DNA from: Bin87 sp026710825 | GTDB taxonomy: Bacteria > Chloroflexota > Dehalococcoidia > Lucifugimonadales > UBA3495 | Assembly: GCA_965232815.1 (NCBI GenBank) | Contig: OZ247427.1 | Coordinates: 3,038,001-3,102,000 of the forward strand | Length of the DNA stretch: 64,000 nt | Reading direction: 5' to 3' | Part shown: positions 1-8,163 of the stretch, in pieces | Position numbering within the stretch: the stretch's first letter is position 1 | Layout: every line of letters starts with the position of its first letter | Made by a program: the position numbers and the translations under genes | The notes under the pieces: model-generated | Seen by the model: only the letters and a program-made list of their open reading frames with translations | Databases searched by the model: none | Told to the model about the DNA's origin: nothing

Positions 1-953
1 ACCAGTTCTTCCAGCAGCGGGGCTTCCTGTACATCCAGACGCCGATCATCACCGCCAGCGACGCAGAGGGCGCCGGGGCGATGTTCCGGGCGACCACGCT
101 GAACCTGGACGACCTGCCCACCGAGGGCGGGCGGGTGGACAACGACGCCGATTTCTTCGGCAGGCCGGCCTTCCTCACGGTGAGCGGCCAGCTGGAAGCG
201 GAGATATTCGCGCAGGCGATGTCGGACGTTTACACGTTTGGGCCGACTTTCCGGGCCGAAAATTCCAACACCTCGCGGCACCTGGCCGAGTTCTGGATGG
301 TGGAACCCGAGGTTGCGTTCTGCGATCTGGACGGCCTGGCGCAACTGGCCGAGGACTTCCTGCGCAGCATCTTTGCCTACGTGCTAGAGACCTGCCCTGA
401 GGACATGGCGTTCTTCAACCGTTTCTACGACAAGGAACTCATCAAGACGCTGGAGGACATCGCGAACTCCGACTTCGAGCGGATGACGTACACGGAGGCG
501 GTTCGCGTACTGGAGGGATCCGGCGAATCGTTCGAGTTCCCGGTAAGCTGGGGCGCTGACCTACAGTCGGAGCACGAACGATACCTCACAGAGCGCAAGG
601 TGGGCAGGCCGGTCATTGTCACCGACTACCCAAGTTCGATCAAAGCCTTCTACATGCGACTGAATGAAGACGGTCAGACGGTAAGGGCCCTGGACGTACT
701 GGTGCCGAGGATCGGCGAGATCATCGGTGGCAGCCAGCGCGAAGAGAGGCTGGACGTTTTGCAGTCGCGCATGGCGGAAGCCGGCCTGGATGACGCACCC
801 TATTGGTGGTACCTGGACCTCCGTCGCTACGGCACCACTCCGCACGCGGGTTTCGGTCTCGGGTTCGAGCGTACCGTTCAGTTCGCCACCGGGATGCAGA
901 ACATCAGGGACATAATCGCGTTCCCACGGACACCACGCAACGCAGAATTCTAA
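1..953 (+). CDS. asnS: Asparaginyl-tRNA synthetase, 3' part (5' end outside window)
   Basis: Charges tRNA-Asn with asparagine in the cytoplasm. The frame is already open at base 3, so only about the last 316 residues are seen and the anticodon-binding domain lies upstream of the window. Class II catalytic-core hallmarks are clear. The FFGRPAFLTVSGQLEAE segment is followed by motif 2 (FGPTFRAENSNTSRHLAEF, about bases 238-294). Motif 3 (GFGLGFERTVQF) sits near the C-terminus and the protein ends PRTPRNAEF, as AsnRS proteins do. AspRS is the nearest alternative, but the SNTSRHLAEFWMVEPE pattern fits AsnRS. The gene is followed by a strong promoter-like sequence, so the next operon is probably transcribed independently. 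Confidence 0.96.
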   Translation, partial: QFFQQRGFLYIQTPIITASDAEGAGAMFRATTLNLDDLPTEGGRVDNDADFFGRPAFLTVSGQLEAEIFAQAMSDVYTFGPTFRAENSNTSRHLAEFWMVEPEVAFCDLDGLAQLAEDFLRSIFAYVLETCPEDMAFFNRFYDKELIKTLEDIANSDFERMTYTEAVRVLEGSGESFEFPVSWGADLQSEHERYLTERKVGRPVIVTDYPSSIKAFYMRLNEDGQTVRALDVLVPRIGEIIGGSQREERLDVLQSRMAEAGLDDAPYWWYLDLRRYGTTPHAGFGLGFERTVQFATGMQNIRDIIAFPRTPRNAEF

Positions 954-991
954 ACGCGTCCCAGTAGTCTCGGCGTCCCGGGGAAGTCGCG

Positions 992-1020
992 TTGACGGTC
1001 TACTTGGCACGCCATATAAT
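992..1020 (+). promoter_or_regulatory. Sigma-70-type promoter of the ThDP decarboxylase operon
   Basis: TTGACG (992-997) and TATAAT (1015-1020) are separated by exactly 17 bases, a near-consensus housekeeping promoter. The expected start of transcription is near 1027, giving a leader of about 60 bases before the ATG at 1086. It is the best promoter match I found in the window. Confidence 0.75.
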
Positions 1021-1085
1021 GCCTGCTTGACTATTATGTATTGTGTTGGCGCCGACTGCGGCGCACCGTTCAAGGAGTCTCAAGA

Positions 1086-1598
1086 ATGACAACCGAAGTC
1101 TACGATTCTATTTTGCATCCGGCTTCTCTGGTAGCCGAACTGAAGAAGAACAACGTTTCCCATGTGGTTTGGCTGCCTGACAGCGAGACCAACTTCCTCT
1201 ACAACATGATGATGGAGGAACCCACCATCGACCTAATTCCAGTGTGCCGCGAAGGCGAGACCATGGCGGTGGCGGCGGGATTGTGGGTCGGTGGCGCCAA
1301 CCCAGTGGTGTTGATTCAGAACACTGGCGTTTTCGAGGCCGGGGACTCCATACGGGGCCTCTGCCTGGACCTCAATCAGCCCCTGGTCATGTTGGTAGGC
1401 TATCGCGGCTGGACCCGGCGCGGGCTCACGCCCGACTCGGCGGGCCGGTTCATTGAGCACATTCTCCATGCATGGGGGATCAACTACTACCTGGTCGAGA
1501 CCGACGACGACGCTGACCGCATCAGCATCGCATTCGACGAGTCGCAGCGCCTCAACCGACCCGTAGCCGTACTGATCGGCACCGAGTTCGGCGCTTAG
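1086..1598 (+). CDS. ThDP-dependent decarboxylase, alpha (PYR-domain) subunit; sulfopyruvate/phosphonopyruvate decarboxylase family
   Basis: This 170-residue protein matches the N-terminal pyrimidine-binding half of ThDP decarboxylases of the ComD/phosphonopyruvate decarboxylase type. The VCREGETMAVAAGL segment carries the glutamate that activates the ThDP pyrimidine ring. The ATG at 1086 is chosen because AAGGAG (1072-1077) precedes it at good distance; an in-frame ATG at 1041 has no such site. The beta subunit follows 56 bases downstream, and the active site would be built from both chains. The substrate (sulfopyruvate, phosphonopyruvate or another 2-oxo acid) cannot be read from sequence. 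Organosulfur genes lie about 10 kb away, which makes sulfopyruvate attractive but unproven. Confidence 0.82.
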   Translation: MTTEVYDSILHPASLVAELKKNNVSHVVWLPDSETNFLYNMMMEEPTIDLIPVCREGETMAVAAGLWVGGANPVVLIQNTGVFEAGDSIRGLCLDLNQPLVMLVGYRGWTRRGLTPDSAGRFIEHILHAWGINYYLVETDDDADRISIAFDESQRLNRPVAVLIGTEFGA

Positions 1599-1654
1599 TC
1601 TATCGCAGCCATATCCGGCGCATCCCGAGCCCATATCTGCCAGGAGCGAATTCC

Positions 1655-2251
1655 ATGATCAACAACACCGACGCCGTCCGCGTCATTGACAACAATCGCG
1701 AAGACGCCGTCATCGTCCCCACGATGAACGCCGGCAACGTCCGGTTTGGCTTGCCCACCGTTTCAAGCAATCAGAACCTAGACCTCCCAATTTCCGGAGC
1801 CATGGGCAAGGCCAGCAACGTCGGTCTCGGCATCGCTCTGGCGCAACCGGGCCGGAAAGTCATGGTGCTGGACGGCGACGGCAGCCTGCTGATGAACTTG
1901 GGCGCACTCGTCACCACTTCGACCAAGGCTCCCAAGAACTTCTACCACTTCCTGTTCAACAACGGGGTTTATGCCGTAACCGGCGGTCAGCCAATTCCCG
2001 GTTCCGATGGAGTGACCGATTGGCAAGAGATCGCCCGAGGCGCCGGCTACGCTGCCGTGTTCTCCTTCGACAACCTTGAAGACTTCACAACCGGGATCAG
2101 CGAGGTCCTGGCGGCTGAGGGTCCCGTGTTCATCCACCTGGCCGTGGAGCCGGAGATCGAGAACACACCGGTGCAGTTCCGCCAGCGCGCATCCCGCACC
2201 GCCCAACAGGCATACCAGGAAGTTACTGCCGCTTTGGCAGGCGATAACTGA
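1655..2251 (+). CDS. ThDP-dependent decarboxylase, beta (ThDP/Mg-binding) subunit; ComE-like
   Basis: The 198-residue protein is the cofactor-binding half of the two-subunit decarboxylase. The classical ThDP motif is intact: GDGS at residues 74-77 and NN at residues 102-103, spaced as required to bind Mg-diphosphate. Residues 48-65 (SGAMGKASNVGLGIALAQ) match the beta subunit of sulfopyruvate and phosphonopyruvate decarboxylases. AGGAG at 1642-1646 supports the ATG at 1655. It follows the alpha subunit in the same operon and should pair with it in a cytoplasmic heteromer. A paralogue with decayed motifs lies 311 bases downstream. Confidence 0.84.
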   Translation: MINNTDAVRVIDNNREDAVIVPTMNAGNVRFGLPTVSSNQNLDLPISGAMGKASNVGLGIALAQPGRKVMVLDGDGSLLMNLGALVTTSTKAPKNFYHFLFNNGVYAVTGGQPIPGSDGVTDWQEIARGAGYAAVFSFDNLEDFTTGISEVLAAEGPVFIHLAVEPEIENTPVQFRQRASRTAQQAYQEVTAALAGDN

Positions 2252-2275
2252 GCATCACCGATACGCGAGTATTTT

Positions 2276-2310
2276 GAACGGGGGCGAATAGTGGTTCGCC
2301 CCCGTTCGTT
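2276..2310 (+). terminator. Hairpin after the beta subunit, probable terminator or attenuator
   Basis: GAACGGGGGCGAA (2276-2288) and TTCGCCCCCGTTC (2295-2307) form a perfect 13-bp stem with a 6-base loop. It is followed by GTTGATT rather than a clean T-run. It may terminate or attenuate the transcript between the decarboxylase pair and the two downstream genes. Confidence 0.5.
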
Positions 2311-2331
2311 GATTGCGGGTCCAGATACCCC

Positions 2332-2565
2332 ATGCGCTTCCAACCATTCAACATTTTCGGGCGAGTCCTGGCGTCAGCGGCCGTGCTGGCCGGCTTCTAT
2401 CTCCTGTGGTTGGGTTTTGTGGAAAGCAATCTCATCAAAGCCGCGCTGGGTTGTGTCCTGATTCCCGCCGGCCTGTACCTGATGGTATCCTCTCGTCGCA
2501 GAGACATCCGCAGGGAGTCTGAATCCACGGACACCGGCGACATACGAATGGATGACACCGAATGA
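2332..2565 (+). CDS. Small two-helix membrane protein, unknown function
   Basis: A 77-residue protein with two probable membrane helices (about residues 8-27 and 32-51), then a basic patch (SSRRRDIRRES) and an acidic tail. I recognise no family. Its stop overlaps the start of the next gene in an ATGA arrangement (2562-2565), which implies translational coupling and supports it being real. No clear ribosome-binding site precedes the ATG. It might anchor or tune the paralogous ThDP-like protein it is coupled to, but that is only an inference from position. Confidence 0.6.
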   Translation: MRFQPFNIFGRVLASAAVLAGFYLLWLGFVESNLIKAALGCVLIPAGLYLMVSSRRRDIRRESESTDTGDIRMDDTE

Positions 2566-3143
2566 TCCCGTCCCGCGAGGTCGCTCGCGCCATCAACTAC
2601 CACCGTGAGGAGGCCCTGGTGGTGTCCACATCCGCGGCTCTGCGCGAATGGCACCAAGTTTCGGAGCGCAGGGACTTAGACGTGGACCTCACCGACTGCA
2701 TGGACCGGGCTCCTGCCGTCGGGTTGGGACTGTCGCTGGCGCAACCGGGTCGACGCATCCTGGTTCTGGATTGCGACGCCACGCTTCGCACGGACCTGGC
2801 GGGCCTGGCGACGATCGGTGAAGTGGCGCCGGAAAATCTGGTGCACTTCGTACTCGAAGACGCCGACCACACCTCGACGGACGGCACGCCGATCCCCGGA
2901 CTCAACCGGATAGACTTCGAGGGCATGGCGAGGAGCGCTGGCTACGCTCACGCCTGTCGCTTTGACAAACTGGAAGAGCTATTGATCGGCATGGAGGAGA
3001 TCATGCGCCGCCCCGGCCCGGTGCTGGTGGCGGTGAAAGTGATACCGGAGGCGGAACCATCGCCATTCCCAGAACGGCCCATGGCGAGCGCATGGGCCGA
3101 GGTGCGCAGTTCCCTGGCCGAACAATCCCACTGCGCGGCCTGA
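2562..3143 (+). CDS. ComE-like paralogue with degenerate ThDP motif, probable pseudoenzyme
   Basis: The 193-residue protein aligns along its length with the beta subunit at 1655-2251 (shared LGLSLAQPGRRILVLD-type core, TPIPG and REEALV segments). The cofactor motif is lost. GDGS becomes CDAT at residues 71-74, and the NN pair becomes ED at 99-100. The tail differs too. Since GDG...NN binds Mg-ThDP, I infer it cannot hold the cofactor in the usual way. It may be a regulatory or structural subunit of the decarboxylase, or an enzyme with changed chemistry. The frame is intact over its full length and is coupled by ATGA to the membrane protein before it, so it does not look like a decaying pseudogene. 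Confidence 0.78.
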   Translation: MIPSREVARAINYHREEALVVSTSAALREWHQVSERRDLDVDLTDCMDRAPAVGLGLSLAQPGRRILVLDCDATLRTDLAGLATIGEVAPENLVHFVLEDADHTSTDGTPIPGLNRIDFEGMARSAGYAHACRFDKLEELLIGMEEIMRRPGPVLVAVKVIPEAEPSPFPERPMASAWAEVRSSLAEQSHCAA

Positions 3144-3272
3144 GTCGCCCCCCTCTCCGACTCCCAAAGCACCGGACGCGGCCGAGTTTCCGCTTCCAAT
3201 AAACCCTGAAGGTGGTCGTATGGCCGCCTCCCCCATGTTCTTATTCGCCCGTCAAACGGGAGGTCGGCAACA

Positions 3273-3653
3273 ATGCACCATTGGGCGGTCGGCGGCGACA
3301 TTTACATCGGATGGCCGGACCACGGCGCGACAGAGCGGCGGTATACCATCGTCGACCTTGACCTGTTTGGCAAGGTTTTTCGGGCGCGCGTAACCGACGG
3401 GGATCGCGAGGGCGGGTTCATGGTGATCTTCGACTGCCCGAACGTGGTGCTGGAACAACTGGCGGAGCAGGCGACCAACGCGCTGGGGTTCAGGGTGATC
3501 GTGTCGAGTCTGCGCACCAGCATCGAGGGAGCGATCGTGCGGAGTTTTGATTACGAGTGGTATCCCACCCCAGAGTACGAGGAACGGCCTCGGGCCCTGG
3601 CGACGGCATTGGCCGGCCTCTACAACGACGTGGCGCCGGGACAAGCCGGATAG
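3273..3653 (+). CDS. Hypothetical protein, 126 residues
   Basis: I do not recognise this protein. It looks like a small soluble domain with alternating strands (YTIVDLDLFG, FMVIFDCPNVV, GFRVIVSS). It has no signal peptide or membrane helix. GGAGG lies 9 bases before the ATG, which favours this frame over the overlapping minus-strand frame at 3252-3644. It ends 2 bases from the end of the convergent VWA-protein gene. No operon partner is evident. Confidence 0.62.
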   Translation: MHHWAVGGDIYIGWPDHGATERRYTIVDLDLFGKVFRARVTDGDREGGFMVIFDCPNVVLEQLAEQATNALGFRVIVSSLRTSIEGAIVRSFDYEWYPTPEYEERPRALATALAGLYNDVAPGQAG

Positions 3654-3654
3654 A

Positions 3655-5016
3655 TCAGCTACCGCCGGGGATGTTCGGGTGTCCCCACAGCGGATGTCGG
3701 AACGTCGGAGCCAACGCCGGATTCAAGTCGCGGCGCGACCGCGCCGCAGCGGTGCCGTCATGGGCATCACCTGTACCTGGCGTCGATTCAGCGGCATGCT
3801 CGCGCGAAGGGCGGCGACTCGGCGGCAAAGGTCTGCGGTCGGAAAGTTCATTCAGGTGCCGAGCCAATTCCTGGAGGCTGTGCAGGTTATGCGCCGGGAG
3901 GAAATCGTCTATGTAGGGCAGCGCTGCCTGCATACCCCTGGTCAGAGGTTCATAGGTGGGTGAGCCCAACAACGGATTGAGCCAGATCAGCCGGTGGCAA
4001 CTGCGCTGCAAGCGAGCCATTTCCCGCGAGAGCAGGTCCGGGTCGCCACGATCCCAGCCATCTGAGATTACGAGCACAACTGCGCCACTGCGGAGCACAC
4101 GCCGGGCCCATCGGTAGTTGAAACTCTTGATTGCCTCGCCGATGCGAGTGCCGCCGGCCCAGTCCGGGACTGCGTGAGACACCTGGGCGACGGCCTGGTC
4201 CACGCCACGCGCCTCGAGGTGTCGGGTGATGCGGGTGAGTCGGGTTGCGAACAGGAACGCCTCCAAGTTTTGGCCGCTGACAGCCACGGTGTGCACGAAA
4301 TGGAGGAGCATCCTCGTGTACCGCTCCATAGAACCGCTGACGTCGCAAATCAGGACCAACGGGCGCGGTTTCGTCTTTCTCCGGCGGCGCGCCAGTTCGA
4401 GCATTTCGCCGCCGTGGGACAGGCTGCGACGCATGGACCGGCGCAGGTCAATGTCGTTGCCATTGCCGCAGGTGAGGCGACGGGTGCGGCGTTGGCCCAA
4501 GTTCCAAGCCAACTCCGACATGAGACTACGAGCGGCGTAGACCTCAGTCAGCGTGAACTCGGCGAAATCGCGTTGGCGCAGGACTTCTCGAGCGCTGAAG
4601 GAGCGCTGCAGATCCACAACGGGTTGCCTGTTGTCAGCGTCTTCGGATTCCCGATCGCCGGGCGGGCCGTCGGAAGTGTCCTCGCGGTGCGGCACGACGC
4701 GTGGGGTTCGATAGCGTCGCTCCTCGCCCATCGACCGCAGGTCACGCATGCTGGTTCCGTGGGCAGGGCGGCGCCAGAACACCTGGAATGCCTCATCAAA
4801 CAACGCCAGGTCGCTCTGCTTGTGGACCAACAAGGCCCGGGCAGCCAAGCGGAAATCATTGCGACTGCCGCCGATGGGTACGTACGCCGTCGCACGGACC
4901 AAGTCGAGCATATTGGCGGAGCCAACCTCAATGCCCAAGCGACGCAGCAACTCGCCGAACATGAGCAGGTTCGGCAGGATCGCGCCGTCTCCCACATCTG
5001 CGGGAGCGGTGTGCAT
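3655..5016 (-). CDS. VWA-domain protein, CoxE-like
   Basis: CoxE-type proteins carry a von Willebrand A domain and work with MoxR AAA+ ATPases to mature or load metal into partner enzymes. CoxE itself belongs to CO-dehydrogenase maturation. In this 453-residue protein the VWA domain fills the second half. The MIDAS motif DVSGS is at residues 225-229, with the supporting threonine (GGTRIGEA, T290) and aspartate (VISDGWDRGD, D319) present. The N-terminal half is helical and charged. A matching MoxR ATPase is encoded at 8164-9165 on the same strand, three genes away. No CO-dehydrogenase genes are in the window, so the client is unknown. The start is uncertain; an in-frame GTG lies at 5082. Confidence 0.85.
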   Translation of the reverse strand: MHTAPADVGDGAILPNLLMFGELLRRLGIEVGSANMLDLVRATAYVPIGGSRNDFRLAARALLVHKQSDLALFDEAFQVFWRRPAHGTSMRDLRSMGEERRYRTPRVVPHREDTSDGPPGDRESEDADNRQPVVDLQRSFSAREVLRQRDFAEFTLTEVYAARSLMSELAWNLGQRRTRRLTCGNGNDIDLRRSMRRSLSHGGEMLELARRRRKTKPRPLVLICDVSGSMERYTRMLLHFVHTVAVSGQNLEAFLFATRLTRITRHLEARGVDQAVAQVSHAVPDWAGGTRIGEAIKSFNYRWARRVLRSGAVVLVISDGWDRGDPDLLSREMARLQRSCHRLIWLNPLLGSPTYEPLTRGMQAALPYIDDFLPAHNLHSLQELARHLNELSDRRPLPPSRRPSREHAAESTPGTGDAHDGTAAARSRRDLNPALAPTFRHPLWGHPNIPGGS

Positions 5017-5113
5017 GTTTATGTCAACATTGGTCGTCAATTTCAGCAACGGCTGGGTTGAGTCCTGCGATCGGCACCGCACGCAAGCATGCGTCCACGA
5101 CGCCGGAATACTA

Positions 5114-6457
5114 TCACACGAGCCGGCCCTGGAACCGACTGGGCAAGGCCGCGGCGGCCAAAACCGCCAACCCGGTCAATCCACCGACCACCAAAACGCC
5201 AGTCACCAACGAACCCGTGGTCTCGGCCAACGCGCCAGCGAGTACCGGGCCGCCCCCGAATCCGATTGCGCCGAAAGTTTGAACGAGACCGGCGATAACG
5301 GACACTTCGCGGGTGCGGATGTCCGGGAACTCAAAGGGCAAAATCTCCATGGCTGGGACGAACGCCCACGCCAATCCCATGCCGGAAAGAGCGACGGCGA
5401 CCACCAATTCGTTGCCGGCCAGCAATGCCCCCACCGTGGACACGACGTTGAGCAGGGCCGGCAACATGACCATAACACGGCGGTTGGTGATGTGATTGAA
5501 AAACCAACTGCCGAGCGATCCCCCGGGGATCAGGACGTAGTACAGGAATCCGAACAATATACTTCCCGCCGAGATCGAGACTCCCCGGTCGGTTTCCAAG
5601 ATGATGGGCAAGAAAGTGAGGACCGTGGTCCATGACGCCGAGAGGCAGAGCATGACGATGCCGAGCAGCCAGGCATGGGGATACCGGACTAGCGCGGCGG
5701 CCAACGACGGGGTTCGACCATTGACCTCATCTCGCTCGTTGGAACGAGACGGGTCGTCTCGGGTGGTCGAACTCGCGGACTCCTCGATGCTGCGTGGGGA
5801 CTTCCAGGTCAACACCGCCCAGATCATGAAATGACAGCCCATCAGACCGGCCTGCAAAAAGTAGGCCAGACGCCAACTGTTCAAAATCACAATGATCACA
5901 GGGCTGAAGGTGAGTGCAGCAGCCATGAAGGTCGAGTGGAGGGAAAGGCCAACCGCTGTCACGTTCGAGTATTGCCGTGGGACCACCCACCACCGCAGCA
6001 ACAAGGGCCGAGCCGGAGTCATGCCAGCCTGAGTCAGCACCATGAAAAATCGAGACGCCAGCAGTGTCCAAAATCCTCCGGCGAGGCCCTGGGTGAAGAG
6101 ACATGGGGTCATCAGTGCCAAACCCACCAGCACCCGGTAGTTTGGGTTGAACCGGGCTAGGAGCACGCTGAAAGGCACCAGGCAAACAGCGGAGGTCCCC
6201 CAGGCAACGGCCTGCAACAGGCCGATTTGCAGGTAGCTCAGGCCGAGATCTTCCTGGAGGAACGGCAGGAACAGCCCAAACCCGAAGGACGCGAGGACAA
6301 CGGTGCTGTAGTGCAGGCGGTTGAGGAGGAGGACCGTCCAACCTCGGATCGACGTTCTTTCTGGGAGATCGCCCTGCAACAGGTCCAAACCGGCGCTACC
6401 GGTGTCGAGATCTCGGGTGCGCGGCCTGGGCGATTTGCTCGTCGGTGATGGTCGCAA
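5114..6457 (-). CDS. Major facilitator superfamily transporter
   Basis: About 12 hydrophobic segments are visible, split by a charged central loop (around the KSPRSIEESASSTTRDD segment) that separates the two six-helix halves usual for MFS permeases. No substrate motif is recognisable. It follows the FAD-dependent amine oxidase gene on the same strand, so an amino-acid or amine substrate is plausible but unproven. The longest frame starts at a TTG at 6457 and would overlap that gene by 62 bases. No ATG exists before the first helix, so the true start is probably a TTG between 6379 and 6457. Confidence 0.88.
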   Translation of the reverse strand: MRPSPTSKSPRPRTRDLDTGSAGLDLLQGDLPERTSIRGWTVLLLNRLHYSTVVLASFGFGLFLPFLQEDLGLSYLQIGLLQAVAWGTSAVCLVPFSVLLARFNPNYRVLVGLALMTPCLFTQGLAGGFWTLLASRFFMVLTQAGMTPARPLLLRWWVVPRQYSNVTAVGLSLHSTFMAAALTFSPVIIVILNSWRLAYFLQAGLMGCHFMIWAVLTWKSPRSIEESASSTTRDDPSRSNERDEVNGRTPSLAAALVRYPHAWLLGIVMLCLSASWTTVLTFLPIILETDRGVSISAGSILFGFLYYVLIPGGSLGSWFFNHITNRRVMVMLPALLNVVSTVGALLAGNELVVAVALSGMGLAWAFVPAMEILPFEFPDIRTREVSVIAGLVQTFGAIGFGGGPVLAGALAETTGSLVTGVLVVGGLTGLAVLAAAALPSRFQGRLV

Positions 6458-7580
6458 ATCTCCCGGGGCGATAAGGCTCCAAGACAGCGTCGGCGCGGAC
6501 GTTTTCGCAGATTTCCAAAGCCGCGAGCTGGCTCAACACCGGCGCCAATGTCACCCCGCTGTGGGTCAACGCAACGTACAGGTTCGGCGATTCGGCGGTG
6601 AATCCCATCGTGGGGTAGCCGTCCAGAGGCATCGGTCGCCAGCCCACCGGAACCGGGATGGCCTCTGCGTCGGCGAGTCCGGGCAGGTAGCATGCAGCGC
6701 GGGCCAGCAGGTCGTCGGCGTGGGCCTGGGTATCGTCTTCGGCCAGGCTTTCCTGGTCTCCTTCACCGATCATGAAGCGACCGTCGGCGCACTGCCTGAG
6801 GTGAATCTCCCGACGTCCATCGCCAAGCGGAGGAGCGTATACGACCGGAACGTGCTGCAAAAGCGGCGGCAGCGGCGTCGTGCGTATCACTACGCCCGGG
6901 CTCTGGGCCTGGGGAATTTTGACATCGGCTTTCGCCGCCAACTCGGTGGTGTCGGTGCCCGCGGCGATAACCACAACGTCAGCTTCGATTTCGCGCGCAC
7001 CGGTTTGAATGGCACGGATCCTGCCTGCTGAATCGCAATCGAAACCGACAACGTCCACGCCCGTGAGTACCGAAGACTCCAACTTGCGCAAACGACGGAT
7101 GCAAGCGTCCACCACCATTTGGGGTTCAACCTGTCCTTCGTTATCGCTGTACTCGGCTGCCGAGACGGGGCCGATATCCAAGGAAGGTTCAAGTTCAGCC
7201 AATTCTTGCGCTGACACCAAGCGGCTGGGGTAGCCCCAGGACTGCAATTGGGAGACACGCGCTTTCAACTGCTCTGACGCATCTAGATCGGTCTCCCACG
7301 CTATCTTGCCGCCCCAACGCAGGCCGACCTCGTCGCCCAGGGACGCGGAGAACCGAGCCCACATTTCGAGGGAGCGTCGGTTCAAGTTGTGGTAACCGAT
7401 GGGTTCCTTGGCGCCGGCGTTTACCCAGGCAAAGCTGTGGCTGGACGCACCGCTGCCAGGTTCAGCCTTATCGATCAGCGTTACTCGGCCCCCCCGGGAG
7501 GCGATGCGCCACGCGATGGTGGCGCCAACGATTCCGCCGCCGATCACGGCAACGTGCTGAGAATTGCCCCTAACGACCAT
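6396..7580 (-). CDS. FAD-dependent oxidoreductase, DadA/glycine-oxidase (DAO) family
   Basis: A 394-residue flavoprotein with an N-terminal dinucleotide-binding motif GGGIVG (residues 14-19) followed by an acidic strand end (TLIDKAEPGSGAS). The C-terminal region has GYPTMGFTAESPNLYVALTHSG, where DAO-family enzymes close the FAD site. Members oxidise D-amino acids, glycine, sarcosine or related amines to imines with release of ammonia. The exact substrate is not readable. The start ATG overlaps the end of the acidic protein gene by 11 bases, indicating one transcription unit, and an MFS transporter follows. No signal peptide is seen, so it is cytoplasmic or peripheral. Confidence 0.88.
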   Translation of the reverse strand: MVVRGNSQHVAVIGGGIVGATIAWRIASRGGRVTLIDKAEPGSGASSHSFAWVNAGAKEPIGYHNLNRRSLEMWARFSASLGDEVGLRWGGKIAWETDLDASEQLKARVSQLQSWGYPSRLVSAQELAELEPSLDIGPVSAAEYSDNEGQVEPQMVVDACIRRLRKLESSVLTGVDVVGFDCDSAGRIRAIQTGAREIEADVVVIAAGTDTTELAAKADVKIPQAQSPGVVIRTTPLPPLLQHVPVVYAPPLGDGRREIHLRQCADGRFMIGEGDQESLAEDDTQAHADDLLARAACYLPGLADAEAIPVPVGWRPMPLDGYPTMGFTAESPNLYVALTHSGVTLAPVLSQLAALEICENVRADAVLEPYRPGRFATITDEQIAQAAHPRSRHR

Positions 7581-8112
7581 TCAGATCACCATCAATGCCT
7601 TCGTCAAAATCGGACACGCCCAACTGGGCAGCTAACTCCTCTAAATCGATGTCGTCGAGGTCGAGGTCATCGATGTCATCAATGTCCATAACGTCGCCGA
7701 GCAAGTGGGTGGAGAGCATGTTGATCACGCTCAGGGCCCCGGCCGCGGTGTCGGTGTCAAGATCCCCTGAAATGACGCCCCGGAGCAGCGGCCGGCTCGT
7801 AACGGCGTTCAGCATCGAGACGCCGACGATTACATCCTGTTCAGGAGCTTGATCCGACGACAGGGTGGAAATGGCGACCATCGCCATCATGGCGTCTTCG
7901 TCACCGTCGTCGGCCATATCGGATATGGCGAGCGCAATTCGGTCCGGAGCATCCACGATCGCCGGCTCGTCCGTGGTGTTGGTCAAGCAGGCGAAATACA
8001 GCATCAGCAGCTCCGACGCGCTACGGTTTGGACCCGACAGCGCCTCCTCAACCATCTCGGCATCCAATGGCACCAGCATGCTCATGTCCATGGGGTCGAA
8101 AAAGGTAGCCAT
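7570..8112 (-). CDS. Highly acidic hypothetical protein
   Basis: A 180-residue protein I do not recognise. The first 140 residues are helical and rich in Met, Ala, Asp and Ser (MADDGDEDAMMAMVAISTLSS). The last 45 are extremely acidic, with repeated Asp-Ile/Asp-Leu dipeptides (DIDDIDDLDLDDIDLEEL). GAGGA 7 bases before the ATG supports the start. It lies between the MoxR ATPase and the FAD oxidoreductase and overlaps the latter. The acidic tail may be a protein-interaction or cation-binding segment. It might be an adaptor or client of the MoxR ATPase, but this rests on position only. Confidence 0.75.
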   Translation of the reverse strand: MATFFDPMDMSMLVPLDAEMVEEALSGPNRSASELLMLYFACLTNTTDEPAIVDAPDRIALAISDMADDGDEDAMMAMVAISTLSSDQAPEQDVIVGVSMLNAVTSRPLLRGVISGDLDTDTAAGALSVINMLSTHLLGDVMDIDDIDDLDLDDIDLEELAAQLGVSDFDEGIDGDLNGR

Positions 8113-8163
8113 GTGGATTTCCTCGCGCTTGTAGTGCCGGCCCTACGGCGCTGCGAACCGAAA

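Noticed and set aside
4174..5635. Two 295-residue open frames on the plus strand
   Set aside because: Both are antisense to the VWA-protein and MFS genes and show no domain or ribosome-binding site.
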